Source of the DNA: Alnus glutinosa
Taxonomy: Eukaryota; Streptophyta; Magnoliopsida; Fagales; Betulaceae
Reading direction: 5' to 3'
DNA length: 64,000 nt
Assembly: GCF_958979055.1 (NCBI RefSeq)
Contig: NC_084886.1
Coordinates: 52,559,102 to 52,623,101 of the forward strand
Shown here: piece by piece, positions 10,920 to 21,377 of the stretch
Numbering within the stretch: the stretch's first letter is position 1
How the letters are laid out: each line of letters starts with the position of its first letter
The notes under the pieces: generated by a model
Seen by the model: only the letters and a program-made list of their open reading frames with translations
The model's database searches: none
Told to the model about the DNA's origin: nothing
Position numbers and translations under genes: made by a program

Positions 10920-11256
10920 GCTTTTGTATCTACAGCTTATTTAGAACCTGAAGCTTGAAAAGTTTTTCTGAAACATTGAGAAAACTCCTATTTTTTAACT
11001 GACCGTAGAATAAATACAATTTGTTCAAGAAATAAAGTTTTGAAAGATCAGGTACCTCTCCACTTATACTATTGTTTGATAAGTCTAATAATTGTAAATT
11101 GTAATGATTCTTCAAGGTTTGTGAAATCGGCCGCTCAATGTTGTTGAAAGAGAGGATAAGATCAACAAGGCTATTGGTATATATTTGAACAGCTAACTCT
11201 CTACCTAATACCACTTGATTTCTAAGATTTTTTTTTTTATACAACTTTTTTAACAT
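10920..11256 (-). pseudogene. RLP LRR fragment
   Basis: About 100 codons on the minus strand hold LRR-type sequence: VDLILSFNNIERPISQTLKN, LQLLDLSNNSISGEVPDLSK and FKLQVLNKL. Homologous, more broken sequence is at 57,190-57,470. The frame is bounded by stops, and no signal peptide or membrane end is present. It is an RLP piece that predates the segmental duplication. Confidence 0.75.
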
Positions 11257-12055
11257 ATAGTGAAAAATACGATGAAAATGTGTTGAGAATTTGAAATTAA
11301 ATTATAATGAAAAATCACACAAAATGCGCGAATTATGGGATAGTTTATAGTATAAAGAACCTTTTCTCAAGGCTTATAAAACAGAGCCGGCTGTGAATTT
11401 TGTAGAAATTGGATCATTCTTTTTGCCACTTTTTTTTTTCTTTTTTCTTTGTTTTAGGGAGAAATTTCCTGGAAATTCATTCAGTGGGTCAAGCCAAACC
11501 TATTGTCCACTAAGTATCCTGCCACAATAAATGTGTCGACATGATGGTACCCTTTACAGTGATTTCTGAGAAGTTCCCATGTCAAGTCAAGTTCATCAAT
11601 AGCGCTAAAATTAGAGTGAAAGACTTGGCCATCAACTTGTCAAACAAACTTTAATGCTTCAGAGCGAGCGTTGTCTTTTGTAAACCAAACTTTAGTATAT
11701 AGTTGGGAGTGACAGAGGCAAGTTGCTGGACACTGGACAGACTATTGATGAGTTTGTGGACTTTGAAGGACTTGGTTCAAATCTGATTGAATATAAGAAA
11801 ATAACAATAGAGAAATTAATGACTGAAAATAGCGTTACAGCTTCTAATAATTTTTTTTAAAAAAAAACTTGTTTGAGATTGCGTTAAGAGCATAATTTTT
11901 TTTTTTTTTTTTTTAAATTGAATCATAAAATAAAAATAAAAATAAAAATTGAGTTGTTTCCGGTGAGAATCAAGGAAAAAAGGGTTGTTTTGGACACTTT
12001 AAACGAAACAAAACTTTTCAAGCCCAAATGAATTCAGTCCAAGGAGATGAAGGAA
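11257..12055. other. Non-genic spacer with hAT empty site
   Basis: No gene. The block matches 57,540-58,640 and the flank at 60,451 onward. CTTTAAAC at 11,997-12,004 is the unoccupied version of the site where a hAT element sits at 58,639-60,450 in the right copy. Confidence 0.7.
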
Positions 12056-12178
12056 AATGCTATTTACACTATACCCACACAACAATGATACAATAGTCCC
12101 TCACATAGAGTGGGCCCCACAGTATGTGAGGAGCTGTTGTATCATTGTTGTATGGGTGTAGTACACCAATCAAGTCCC
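12056..12178. mobile_element. Small fold-back MITE
   Basis: Inverted arms run CACTATACCCACACAACAATGA... and ...TCATTGTTGTATGGGTGTAG around a GGGCCCCAC centre. The right copy (60,490-60,510) passes directly from GGAGATGAATGAACCTCC with no element. Here the same sequence is split after GGAGATGAA and resumes at ATGAATGAGCCTCC, implying a target duplication of about 5 bp. Confidence 0.7.
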
Positions 12179-12359
12179 GGAAATGAATGAGCCTCCTTTT
12201 CACTTTATTTTGCAAGACTCAGGTTTGATGATAGTCCATTTCCTTGGGCCAGCTGTGGCCCAGAAAGTTGGATGATGACAATTTGCCACCCTTTTCTCCT
12301 GAACCTTTAGTTAGGCTTCATCTTCTAGACACTTTTTATGAAGAGGCAATCCACAAAGA

Positions 12360-14012
12360 TCAATCTCGATTATCTGCATATGCAGAAACACTAAAGCTTT
12401 GAAGCAGTACCTAATTGAATTCTACCTGTCAAGTTGTTATTTGACAAATTCAAGTAGCTTAGTAAGCTCAAAGTAGTAGGCTTGGGGGAATTATGTCCGA
12501 AAGATGATTTCTAGACAAGTCCAAAAATTCCAATCTCTTCATGTTAACAATATTTTGAGGGATGATGCCAATCAATAAGTTCTTAGATAGGTTCAACCCA
12601 ATCAACCCCGAGAGACTTGTTATTTCTCTTGGAATTTCTCATTTCAATTTGTTGGTTGAAAGATTGATGGCTTTTAATAGTTCAAGAGTTTTACTATACT
12701 CGAGATATTTTTCTTTGAAAGTCACCAATAAGTTGTCAATGTACTCAAAATCAATAATAAAGGAGGTCCTGGAAGGAGAAAGTATGGATTGTCAATGCTT
12801 ACATGTGAAATTTTTGTTTGAGTCATAATAGTGATGTTATTGACGCATTCTGGTATAGTAACGTAATATTGTTGTGAGAGGTCCAAGATTTGAAGAGATG
12901 TTAGATGACATAATTGCAATGGTATGTGACCCATGAACAAGTTTGATATTCGGCGAAGAACCATCAAATCTAGTAGGCTTGTGACTATCCATGTTGGTAT
13001 CCTTTCGGAGAGTCTGTTTTCTGATCTAGTAGCCCCAATGAAGAGCAGTTCATCAATGACTTGGGCAATTCTCCAATGAAATTATTGTTATTCAAATGCA
13101 ACGTCAGAAGCCAATCTCCAGAACCACAGATAGAATAAGGGATTCTCCCAGAAAAATCATTGTTTGTCAAATTAACCATAGTTAGCTACGTCATATTTCC
13201 CCCAACAGTTGGAGAGTTCTACGGATAACAAGTTATCTTAATGATCAAGGTAACTCTAGTTCCAGTTTGTCTCACATATGGATGTAATAGATCATTCGAA
13301 CATATTATTGGAGAGATTCAACACTGATGAATAGGAATGAAATTATGGCAAAGGACCACTGAGGCAGTTATAACTCAAATCTATAAGAGGAGAACCAATA
13401 AACCTTGTCAAAAACCATTGAAGAGGTATGGTGCCAATGATCAGGTTATGGGAGAGATTTAAGAATTGTATATCGGAAGAAAGATTCCAAAACCAAGTGG
13501 GGATGGTGTTTGAAATTCCTTCATCAGATATATCGAGCTGTGAAAAATTCTTGTGTTTGAAGCTATTTAGGAAAAGCTGGCCCCAATTTGCAAGAGCTCA
13601 ATCTAATGACATCCAAATCATGAAATGATGGAACCCCATGCTGAACTAAACTTCAATGTCAAATAATTGAAAGAGAAATCAACTTTATGTAAGTGGAAAG
13701 ATTCGACAAATGTGATTCAGTGATATCATCTTCTAAAGAATTTGAAGACACATCCAGAACCTGGAGCATAAATAGTTTTGCCAAACTTTTGGTTAAACTC
13801 TCATTTAACCGATTTTTGGATAGATATATTTCTCTCAAGAAAGAGAATTTTGTAAGATCGAGTACCTCTCTACTTATGTTATTGTTTGGCAAGTCTAGTA
13901 CTTGCAAGGTGTGAAGATTCTCCAAAGTTTGTGGCATCACTCCTTCAAGGTTGTTGAAAGAGAGGTCAGCATCAACAAGAGCAACCATATCCCCTAAAAC
14001 TGACATTCGCAA
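12360..14012 (-). pseudogene. RLP pseudogene, C-terminal half (RLP-A)
   Basis: Remnants of one RLP read on the minus strand through several frames. 14,012-13,659 gives VDADLSFNNLEGVMPQTLEN and following LRRs. 13,179-12,985 gives NDFSGRIPYSICGSGDWLL and following residues. 12,967-12,722 gives HIPLQLCHLTSLQILDLSQQ. Around 12,400-12,600 are the last LRRs. Many indels and stops separate them. There is no signal peptide, and homology stops abruptly at about 14,008, where SARD4 3'-flank-like DNA begins. The right copy is 60,640-62,338. Confidence 0.85.
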
Positions 14013-14335
14013 ATTTTCCTCTCTAGGTGCAAATTTGTCTACGAATTGTATAGTAGTTCACCGTAATGCTTAACACTGCAAATTGCCATGCATTTGTTCT
14101 GTTAAAGACATGAATGAATACTTTGATCGGATATATGTTAGCGTGGTAATGCATGTTATAGGGGAAGGTTTTTGAAGGACTGTGATCTGTTATTTTAAAT
14201 GCAATTTCACCAGCAATTTGAATATGCTCTTAGATGGAGAAAATTTGACATTTAGCAATTACAGAAAATGGAACATACCAACACGACAATTTGACAGAAA
14301 CAAATAGGTAGCTCTGATCATGATGCTAATGAACT
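14013..14335. other. SARD4 3'-flank copy with LINE empty site
   Basis: This is SARD4-type 3'-flank sequence. ATGATGCTAATGAACT at 14,320-14,335 occurs once and runs on without interruption into the SARD4 pseudogene. It is the empty counterpart of the LINE insertion at 21,362-24,780. Confidence 0.75.
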
Positions 14336-14710
14336 AGTTTAACATGATGTTAGTCTCATGCACCAATTATATATGATGGAAGAATTAATGTCCACAAACT
14401 GCCGAGCCAACAGACTTGAATACAATTATTTCATTGGGAATTTCTCTCCCAAACCTTCTCTCGATATGTTGATCAACTCTTCTCAAAGTGGGTCTCACTG
14501 AAAGATGGGCTTTCATCTTTGGCACCCGCACCAATCATCACAAGGATCAAAAGTGCTCTCATCTCTAGCCAAAATCTTTGAGGCTAAGCTGAAAGATGGG
14601 CTTTGGCAGTTTGCCCAGTTGTGGCACTGAATAGCACGTAACTTGCACGCACTCCGGGTAAGTTTAGCACATAGGACACCACTTCCAATACACACCACTG
14701 GCGCTTATGC
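14336..14710 (-). pseudogene. SARD4-like pseudogene fragment B
   Basis: On the minus strand this matches both ends of SARD4 but lacks most of the middle. The stop-codon region and the GS/VDI segment near 14,380 are joined by deletion to the segment around LASKILARDES and to the 5' part near 14,640. The NAD(P)-binding motif is absent and frames are broken. A nearly identical copy lies at 62,662-63,050. Confidence 0.8.
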
Positions 14711-15235
14711 GCACAATTTGAGAAGATTAAGCTCCTGTAATAGTCCTGATTTACTGTTATTGATTTCTATGGAAATTCTAGGGTTAGGTATACTGAATTG
14801 TAATAGGAATGGAATGAAATAGAAATGGAAGATGGAAATGGTAGAAGAATTGATGAATTGACAGAACAAATGGATGAACAGTTAATTGATTGAACTAATT
14901 CTGTATCGGATATTATACTAAAATTGGACTATTTAAGATATTTGGTTTCCTAGAGCATTCGAGGTGCACAGCCTCAAATTTACAAATGACCGATTATCTC
15001 TACAATTTATTGAGCCTCATATATAGACATAACCCTAAGCTAAACTCTAACAATTGGAATGGCCCAAGCCCATTCAGCCCACTACTACAAACCTAGCCCA
15101 TTCACTACCGATTGGACTATTACAGCTCCAGAGCCAAAACGAAATGGAATGTGAGATTTTCATACTGGTTACTCTCTAAACTTTACATCATTTTGTATTT
15201 AAATGCCATGTTGGAAATTGATGCCAAACATCTCA
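14711..15235. other. Non-genic spacer
   Basis: No gene. It matches 63,050-63,545 closely, with small indels. Confidence 0.6.
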
Positions 15236-15244
15236 TTTTTATTA

Positions 15245-15468
15245 GGGTTAAATATTTTTTTGTCTATGTGGTTTAACGAGTTTATTTTTTGCTATCTGTG
15301 ATTCATTTCGTATCATAGATGGTATCTTGTTTATGGCGAAAGATTGAGATGGTACCCCTGTCCAACTTCCATCCAAAAATTGACAAAAGTCCACGTCACA
15401 TGCCTTAAAAAATCAACACATGTCCCTATGTATAATTAAAAATAAAAAACTAAAAATAATAAAAAATA

Positions 15469-15538
<70 letters not shown>

Positions 15539-16102
15539 AAAAAGAAGGGTGGCTCATGACCAGTCTGGGGTGGCCGAGCCACTCCTAAGGGCCAAATCCT
15601 AACCTTTTTTTTTTTTTTTTGGGATTGTGGGGGTGTTTCCATGGGGTCATGAGGGTTGTTCGGCAACTCCCAGGCCAAATGGGGTGGCTGAGCCACTTCC
15701 AATGCTCTAGGGAGTGGTTTCAACCACCCCTAAGGCTCTTGGGGGTGGTTTCGACCACTTCAATTTTGTCTTTGGGGGTGGTTCAACCACTTCCAAACCG
15801 GTCATGAGGGTAGCTCGAGCCACCCCTCTCTTTTTTTTTTTTTTAGTTATTTTTTAACGTTTATTTTTTTAAGTTTTAATTATTATTATTTTTTTATTTT
15901 TAATTATACATAGGGATACATGTTGATTTTTTAAGGCATGTGCGACTGTGCATGGACTTTTGTCAATTTTTGAACGAAAGTTGGACGGATGTACCATCTT
16001 GGTTTTTAGCCATATACGATGTACCATTTATGATACGAAATGAACCATATGAAGCAAAAAATAAAATCGTTAAACCACATGTGGGTGAGACGTATTTAAC
16101 CC
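15245..16102. mobile_element. Non-autonomous Mutator-type element, 858 bp
   Basis: The ends are GGGTTAAATA at the left and TATTTAACCC at the right. Inverted pairing extends inward more than 80 bases (GTGGTTTAACGA, ATTTCGTATCATA). The flanks are the 9-bp direct repeat TTTTTATTA / TTTCTATTA (15,236-15,244 and 16,103-16,111, one mismatch), the duplication size usual for Mutator-type elements. The interior has an (AT)n tract at 15,473-15,526 and a GGGGTGGC(C)GAGCCAC-rich core, but no transposase. The same insertion in the right copy starts at 63,555. Confidence 0.85.
15473..15526. repeat. (AT)n microsatellite
   Basis: About 27 uninterrupted AT units lie inside the Mutator-type element. The right copy has only a few units near 63,784-63,795, so the tract expanded or contracted after duplication. 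Confidence 0.95.
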
Positions 16103-16111
16103 TTTCTATTA

Positions 16112-16448
16112 TTCCAATTTATGGAGGAATCCGAACTCACTTGTAAAGTCAGCAATTTTTTAAATGCCTATATCTCCTCAGGTCGGCAAAAAGCATCTCA
16201 GAAAATATAAAGTCCTCTTTGTACAATATTAGACAGAACAAGAATTCTACAGAAAATAGAAATAGAAATAGAAAATGCCTCTATCAAGAGTGAGAACATT
16301 CTAACAAAGCAGTGTAATATTGAACCACAACAAGAGTTTTACATAAAATAGAAAGTACAACCAAAGGATAACAAAGCTTTATTGAATAAAAACAACAATT
16401 CTCTTTGTCCAACATTCAAGCGCATGGTCTTGCCATTTTTTCACTCTT
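16112..16448. other. 3' flank of RLP-2
   Basis: No gene. This is the probable 3' UTR and downstream region of RLP-2, homologous to 3,530-3,848 and 49,960-50,115. Confidence 0.5.
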
Positions 16449-19400
16449 TTAATCACCGTTGAAGAATTTATACTTCATGTCATTCAAAAACTTAAAGAAA
16501 GCCGATCTCCAAGCCTTGTTGAATGCTAATGGACCAAATACACCCCAAAACCCCACTACAAATCCAAATGGCATGCTCATATAAAACCACTTCATATCGA
16601 TCCATGCACTGTCCTCTCTGCCTTCATCTTCAGCAGTTGGTGTTGTCTCAAGGGATGAGCCATCTCCAACACAGCTCGGCATAAGTGGAGGTCCACAAAG
16701 ATCATGGTTGCCAATAAAACTCAGTGCACTAAAGCTTTGAAGCTGAGTGCCGGACGGAATTCTACCAGAAAGGTTGTTATATGATAAATTTAAATAACTC
16801 AAGAATGTTAAATTCGTCATGCTTTGAGGTATTACACCTGTGAGTTGATTCATTGAGACATCGAGAGATTCCAATAATTTCAAGGCATTGATTTTTTCAG
16901 GAATCTTTCCATGAAGTTGATTGTTGGACAAATTCAAGAATTGTAGGCCGTAGAGACTGGTGAGTTCATCAAGGATTTCTCCAATTAAATTGTTACTCGA
17001 AAGGTCCATGCTTGTGACGAGATCAAGATTCTTGCCATATTCATACCCTTTTCCCTTGGTTACCAAGAATACTGATTTTTCCCAACCATATCCGACCGCT
17101 TTTATACTAGAGTTGAGTTTCACCATGGCACTCAAACTACTAAAGCATCGAGGAATGGGTCCTGATAATTTGTTATGTGCAAGGTCCATGATTTGAAGAG
17201 AATTGAGGTTACAAAACTCCTTAGGAATATTGCCATAAAATCTGTTTGAGCGAAATGAGAGAGCCTTAAGATAGGCTGAACTATTTCCCAACCAAATGGG
17301 TAAGCTGCCAGACAAAAGATTCTCATTGAGATCGGCAATCTCTAGGGATTTGCAATTTTGCAAGGACAACGGTAAATTTCCAAACAAATTATTTCTCTCC
17401 AAGGACAAGTGCTGAAGCCAAGATAAAGAACCTATGGAACTCGGTATATTTCCTGTTAGCTTATTGCTCCCCAAGTTTAACACTTGTAAAAAAGAATAGT
17501 TCATCCAACAGTCAGGAAGTTCTCCAGATATGAGATTGTTTGACAAATCAAGAACATTTACTTGACCTCCTTCCATTCTCTCTTTTTGTTTACAAACGAG
17601 GGGAGAAAGAGATCCATGGAATGAGTTATTGGAAAGATCTAAATCCTGAATGTTAGAAGAGATATGTGGGAGAGGGCCAGAAAAGTTGTTTAAACCAAGA
17701 AAGACTGATCCTCCACAAGATAAACTTGGAATACTGCCACGAATTTGGTTTTGAGAAAGATCGAGAATACGAATTTGGGAACAGAGGCTCCAAAACCAAA
17801 AAGGGATAACATCCGAAATACTTGCATTCGATAAATCTAGAAATCGAATATCTTTTTGTGATTGAAGCCAGGCAGGGAATCGTGGCCCTAGTCTCAATGA
17901 TCCCATCTTCAAATCTCGAAGTTGAAAAGGAGGAACCCAATTAGAAGTTACTCTCAAAGTCAACAAGTTTGAATAGGCTTGAAGTGTTTTCAATTTTGTT
18001 AGCTTGGAAAAATGCATATTTGAAACAAAACCCTCTAAAAAATTGTTAGAGATGCTTAACCATTCAAGATTTGAAAGATGTCCAAGACTTACAGGAATTG
18101 TTCCAGTTAGTTGATTGCCAGAGACATCAAGTTTCCTCAATGAAGACAAATTTCCTATACACACGGGAATTTGACCAGAAAGCATGTTATAGCCAAGAAT
18201 AAGAATCGACAGTTTTTTATGCTCTCCCAATTGATCAGGCAGAGTACCTGAAAGTTGATTCCGAGACAAGTCTAAAAACTCCATATTTTTGACTGTGCAT
18301 GCAGAAGAATTTCCTAACAGTTCATACACACCTCCCCCAAGTTTGTTGTAAGATAAATCCAAATGTTGCAGATTACACATATTTCCCAAGGATCTTGGTA
18401 ATTTTCCTTCAAAACCATTGGTTGACAGGTCAAGGTGCATCAGTCCGGAAAGGGATCCAATGGCACTAGGAAGTACACCTTGAATGTTGTTATATGCAAG
18501 ATCAAGTCTTTCAAGAGTACTTATATTGTATAACATGTTAAGATCTGTGGAAGAGAAGTTGTTATTTGAGAGATGCAGATTTCTCAAACAAGACATGTTT
18601 TGGACAGCAACCCGAAGTGGGATATGAATCTGAGTGTCACTTAGATCAAGTGTAACAAGAGATGTAAGACTATGAAACCAGTCAAATGTTGAATAAGGAA
18701 ACCAGTTATGTGAAAGATCAAGCATAGTGAGAGATGAAAAATTAACATAAGGAATAGGATCATACTTATCAAGTTCACAACGAGACAAGCGTAACTCTGA
18801 TAGAGAAGGGAGCACGTTCATCACCTGTAGCCAGTTAGATGCTTTACTAAGATTGACGTAAGTCATGTCGAGGAATTCCAACAAAGAAAGATGAGATAAC
18901 CATTCAAGATTGTCGACTTGCAGGGAGTAACCTCGAATGTCAAGAGAATGCAAGTTGGAGAGATTTGCCAGCTGATGAGGAATTGTACCCACGAAACCCG
19001 CATTTGATAAATTTAGATATCTCAAATTCCGGAGGTAACCAATGAAGCTTGGAATATTATCGTCTTCAAAACGATTCAAACTTAGGTCCAAATAGTGAGA
19101 TGCTTTAATCCCAGTAGAGAATCACTTATATGTCCGCCCAATTGTGAGAGTCCAAAAGCTTCATATTCAGTATTGGGGTCATATGGGTTTCTAAGATTTA
19201 GCTGGATGACATTCCCAGTTACGTTGTCACAGCCAATTCCTTTCCACATACAACACTCTTCGCCTATCCAAGATGAGAATAGATTGGAAGGATCTATGAT
19301 ACCTTGTTTGAAGGTGAGGAGGGCTTCTCTTTCTCCTTTTCTGCAAAGCACATTTGGATTGCCACCCGCATGTGTAAACAAGCATGTTAGAATAGCCAAG

Positions 19401-19462
19401 GAAAGATAGCAATGTACAAGGAGCACCACAAAACTGGTCTTCCTGTCCATAACCGTTGCCAT
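16449..19462 (-). pseudogene. EIX-type receptor-like protein RLP-2, nearly intact with one frameshift
   Basis: This is a cell-surface LRR receptor without a kinase. The ATG at 19,460-19,462 (MATVMDRKTSF) is chosen because it aligns with the start of the paralogue at 53,425. Next come a signal peptide, the LRRNT cap (VLCRKGEREALLTFK, EECCMWKGIGC), about two dozen extracellular LRRs, and an island near 17,020-17,110. Then follow the last LRRs, an acidic spacer and the membrane helix MPFGFVVGFWGVFGPLAF. The helix includes a GxxxG motif, which in this family mediates pairing with SOBIR1. A short basic tail ends at 16,449. One base is missing at about 19,098-19,101 compared with 53,100 (CATCTCACTATT against CATCTTCACTATT). 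This shifts frame after residue 120, and the remaining 880-codon frame is open. It is a recent pseudogene or a sequence error. Confidence 0.92.
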
Positions 19463-19527
19463 TGTACAATGAAAATGGAAATATTGCAAAAATGCGTTGG
19501 TAACTCAAAAGTAAGAGCATATACAGT

Positions 19528-19542
19528 CGATATATAACATAT
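19528..19542 (-). promoter_or_regulatory. TATA-type element of RLP-2
   Basis: The minus strand reads ATGTTATATATCGACTG about 70 bases upstream of the ATG. The equivalent position is TATATATGGACTG in the copies upstream of 6,508 and 53,425, so the box is conserved across the three RLPs. Confidence 0.5.
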
Positions 19543-20363
19543 GTGAGGCCCCTGTAGAAACTGAAGGGAGGATTCCACTTGGTGAAGTCAATGAGTTGGG
19601 AAAAGTTAAGTGAATGCATAAAAGTCTTTAGAAAATACCCATCATTAAATGCTAGCCGCCTTTGTTGAAGTTTTTAGACCTGAAGGTCTCAATTCGACGC
19701 CGCCATGGCCCATGAGCTACGACTATCCTTGCAGGCAGACCATTCGAAACAGAGTGGCTCAAAAGTCTCATCTCAAATATGAATGCATGACCTTGAAAAG
19801 TGAATTCAATACAAAAAAGGTCCCAAGAAATTTCCTGCTCTGATTATTAAACCCACCACCTACCTTGGCTATGGGTTCTAACGTCTAATTATTATATTAT
19901 AATCACAATATGACTTTCCTCTCTGATTCATATTTTTGAGATAACAGTCCCAATTACTTATGGGACTAGCGCAGAAGTGTAGCTATGCCTCCCCTTGATT
20001 TTCATTGTCAATAAAGTCAAAGGCCTGATGGTCAAAAGGAAAAAAGTCTATCATTCCACGTCAATCTGCAGATTTAACTCTTTCTTCTATGTTAGTGTCT
20101 ATCCATTCCAGTCACGTTGACTCACCTCTTCTGTTGTTACCTCCGCACCTGCACTGACGATGCCAACCATCTTGTCTTCTTATCTTCCTCCTCCAAGAGA
20201 AGGGTGGGTCGTTTGGCCCCTGTAAAAAAATGGCTTGCATGGCCACAAGGTTACTCCACACCGACAACTTCGAAGCACGCGCACCGCCTATCACGTACAA
20301 AGGGCATTTAAAAAGAATTGTCTTTTCAATTTTTTTTTTTTATTTTTTTTTTATTTCTCAACA

Positions 20364-20435
<72 letters not shown>

Positions 20436-20562
20436 TTATTATTTTTCTTGGAACAATTGGTGATATTGCATCAATATTGAAAAAGAATTACTCATTTATT
20501 CAGGCATTAATTAGTCTAATTCGTCATTGATCCAAATTGGTTACAATATATTTCTCTCTTTT
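19543..20562. other. Spacer upstream of RLP-2
   Basis: No convincing gene. Short repeats of the GAAAAGTGAA(T/G)TCAATGC type recur here. A less AT-rich stretch at 20,050-20,310 has only short open frames of no recognisable family. Confidence 0.4.
20368..20433. repeat. (TA)n microsatellite
   Basis: About 33 uninterrupted TA units. Open frames through it are repeat artefacts. Confidence 0.95.
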
Positions 20563-20945
20563 TTAAGAAATAAAAAATTGTGTACATTTTGAATATATTA
20601 TCTTCCCTAGTATATGTAGATAGATTCTCGCTAACCTATCGAGTTGGTTCTTTGACAAGTCAGATTTCCATTTTCCACAGACTTCAGGGATGTTTCCTCG
20701 TAGATGGTTGTTTGAAAGGTTGAAGTACAACAAACTTTGGAGGTTTGTGATCAGCATGCATTTTTGTTACTCCGTTCTTGGCATTACTATCAGTGCAATC
20801 TAAACGATATCAGCCATAATCTTTGATATGAAACATGTCTGCTTGATTTTTCTTGTTAAATTCTACTGAGGGATTACTATTTAATTTGCTGGTCCAGCAT
20901 TTGAAGAGAATAGAGTTTACAAAGCTCCTTAGGGAATATTACTCT
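20563..20945 (-). pseudogene. RLP LRR scraps
   Basis: The minus strand at 20,563-20,757 reads LQSLLYFNLSNNHLRGNIPE followed by a broken repeat. Near 20,890-20,945 is a short match to the RLP-2 segment at 17,195-17,240 (cue TTACAAAGCTCCTTAGG). Both are isolated LRR remnants. Confidence 0.6.
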
Positions 20946-21361
20946 TGGGGGCCTGAGGCCACACAAAAGACGTAATATAGAATCTGTGTATTGTAATCAT
21001 AATTTGTGATACCCGTGGAGGTTGTCTTTTTAATTTCATCAACATTATGGCTTTCTCCAAGAATTTTCTTCTAATGTAGTTAAAGTAAAAGAAATGAAAT
21101 GGCACTTCAGTTTAGTTATCTCGCCAATGCCATAGAAGTAAAATTACAGAAGAAGCACAGACACAGTGGAGTGAATTCATGACAGAGTGTTTCCTGCAGT
21201 GTCATAATTATGGTGAAACAATGCATTCAAAGTAATGGGAAGAATCATAAAGTGAAGGGAATGAGACATTAACTGATAAATGCTTGCAGAGAACTTTTAC
21301 AAATTTTGGGATGAGGAAAATGTGTAGATTTGACAGAAACAAATAGATAACTCTGATGATG
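20946..21361. other. Displaced SARD4 3' flank
   Basis: No gene. The last part (cue TTTGACAGAAACAAATAGATAACTC, to 21,361) is the original SARD4 3' flank, now separated from the gene by the LINE. It matches 14,290-14,320 and 62,620-62,646. Confidence 0.6.
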
Positions 21362-21377
21362 ATGATGCTAATGAACT
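21362..21377. repeat. LINE-1 target duplication, left
   Basis: ATGATGCTAATGAACT, identical to 24,765-24,780. It is followed by a T run, the poly(A) tail of a minus-strand LINE. Confidence 0.95.

Noticed and set aside
20230..20480. Open frames through the (TA)n tract
   Set aside because: Translation of a dinucleotide repeat gives IY repeats; not a gene.
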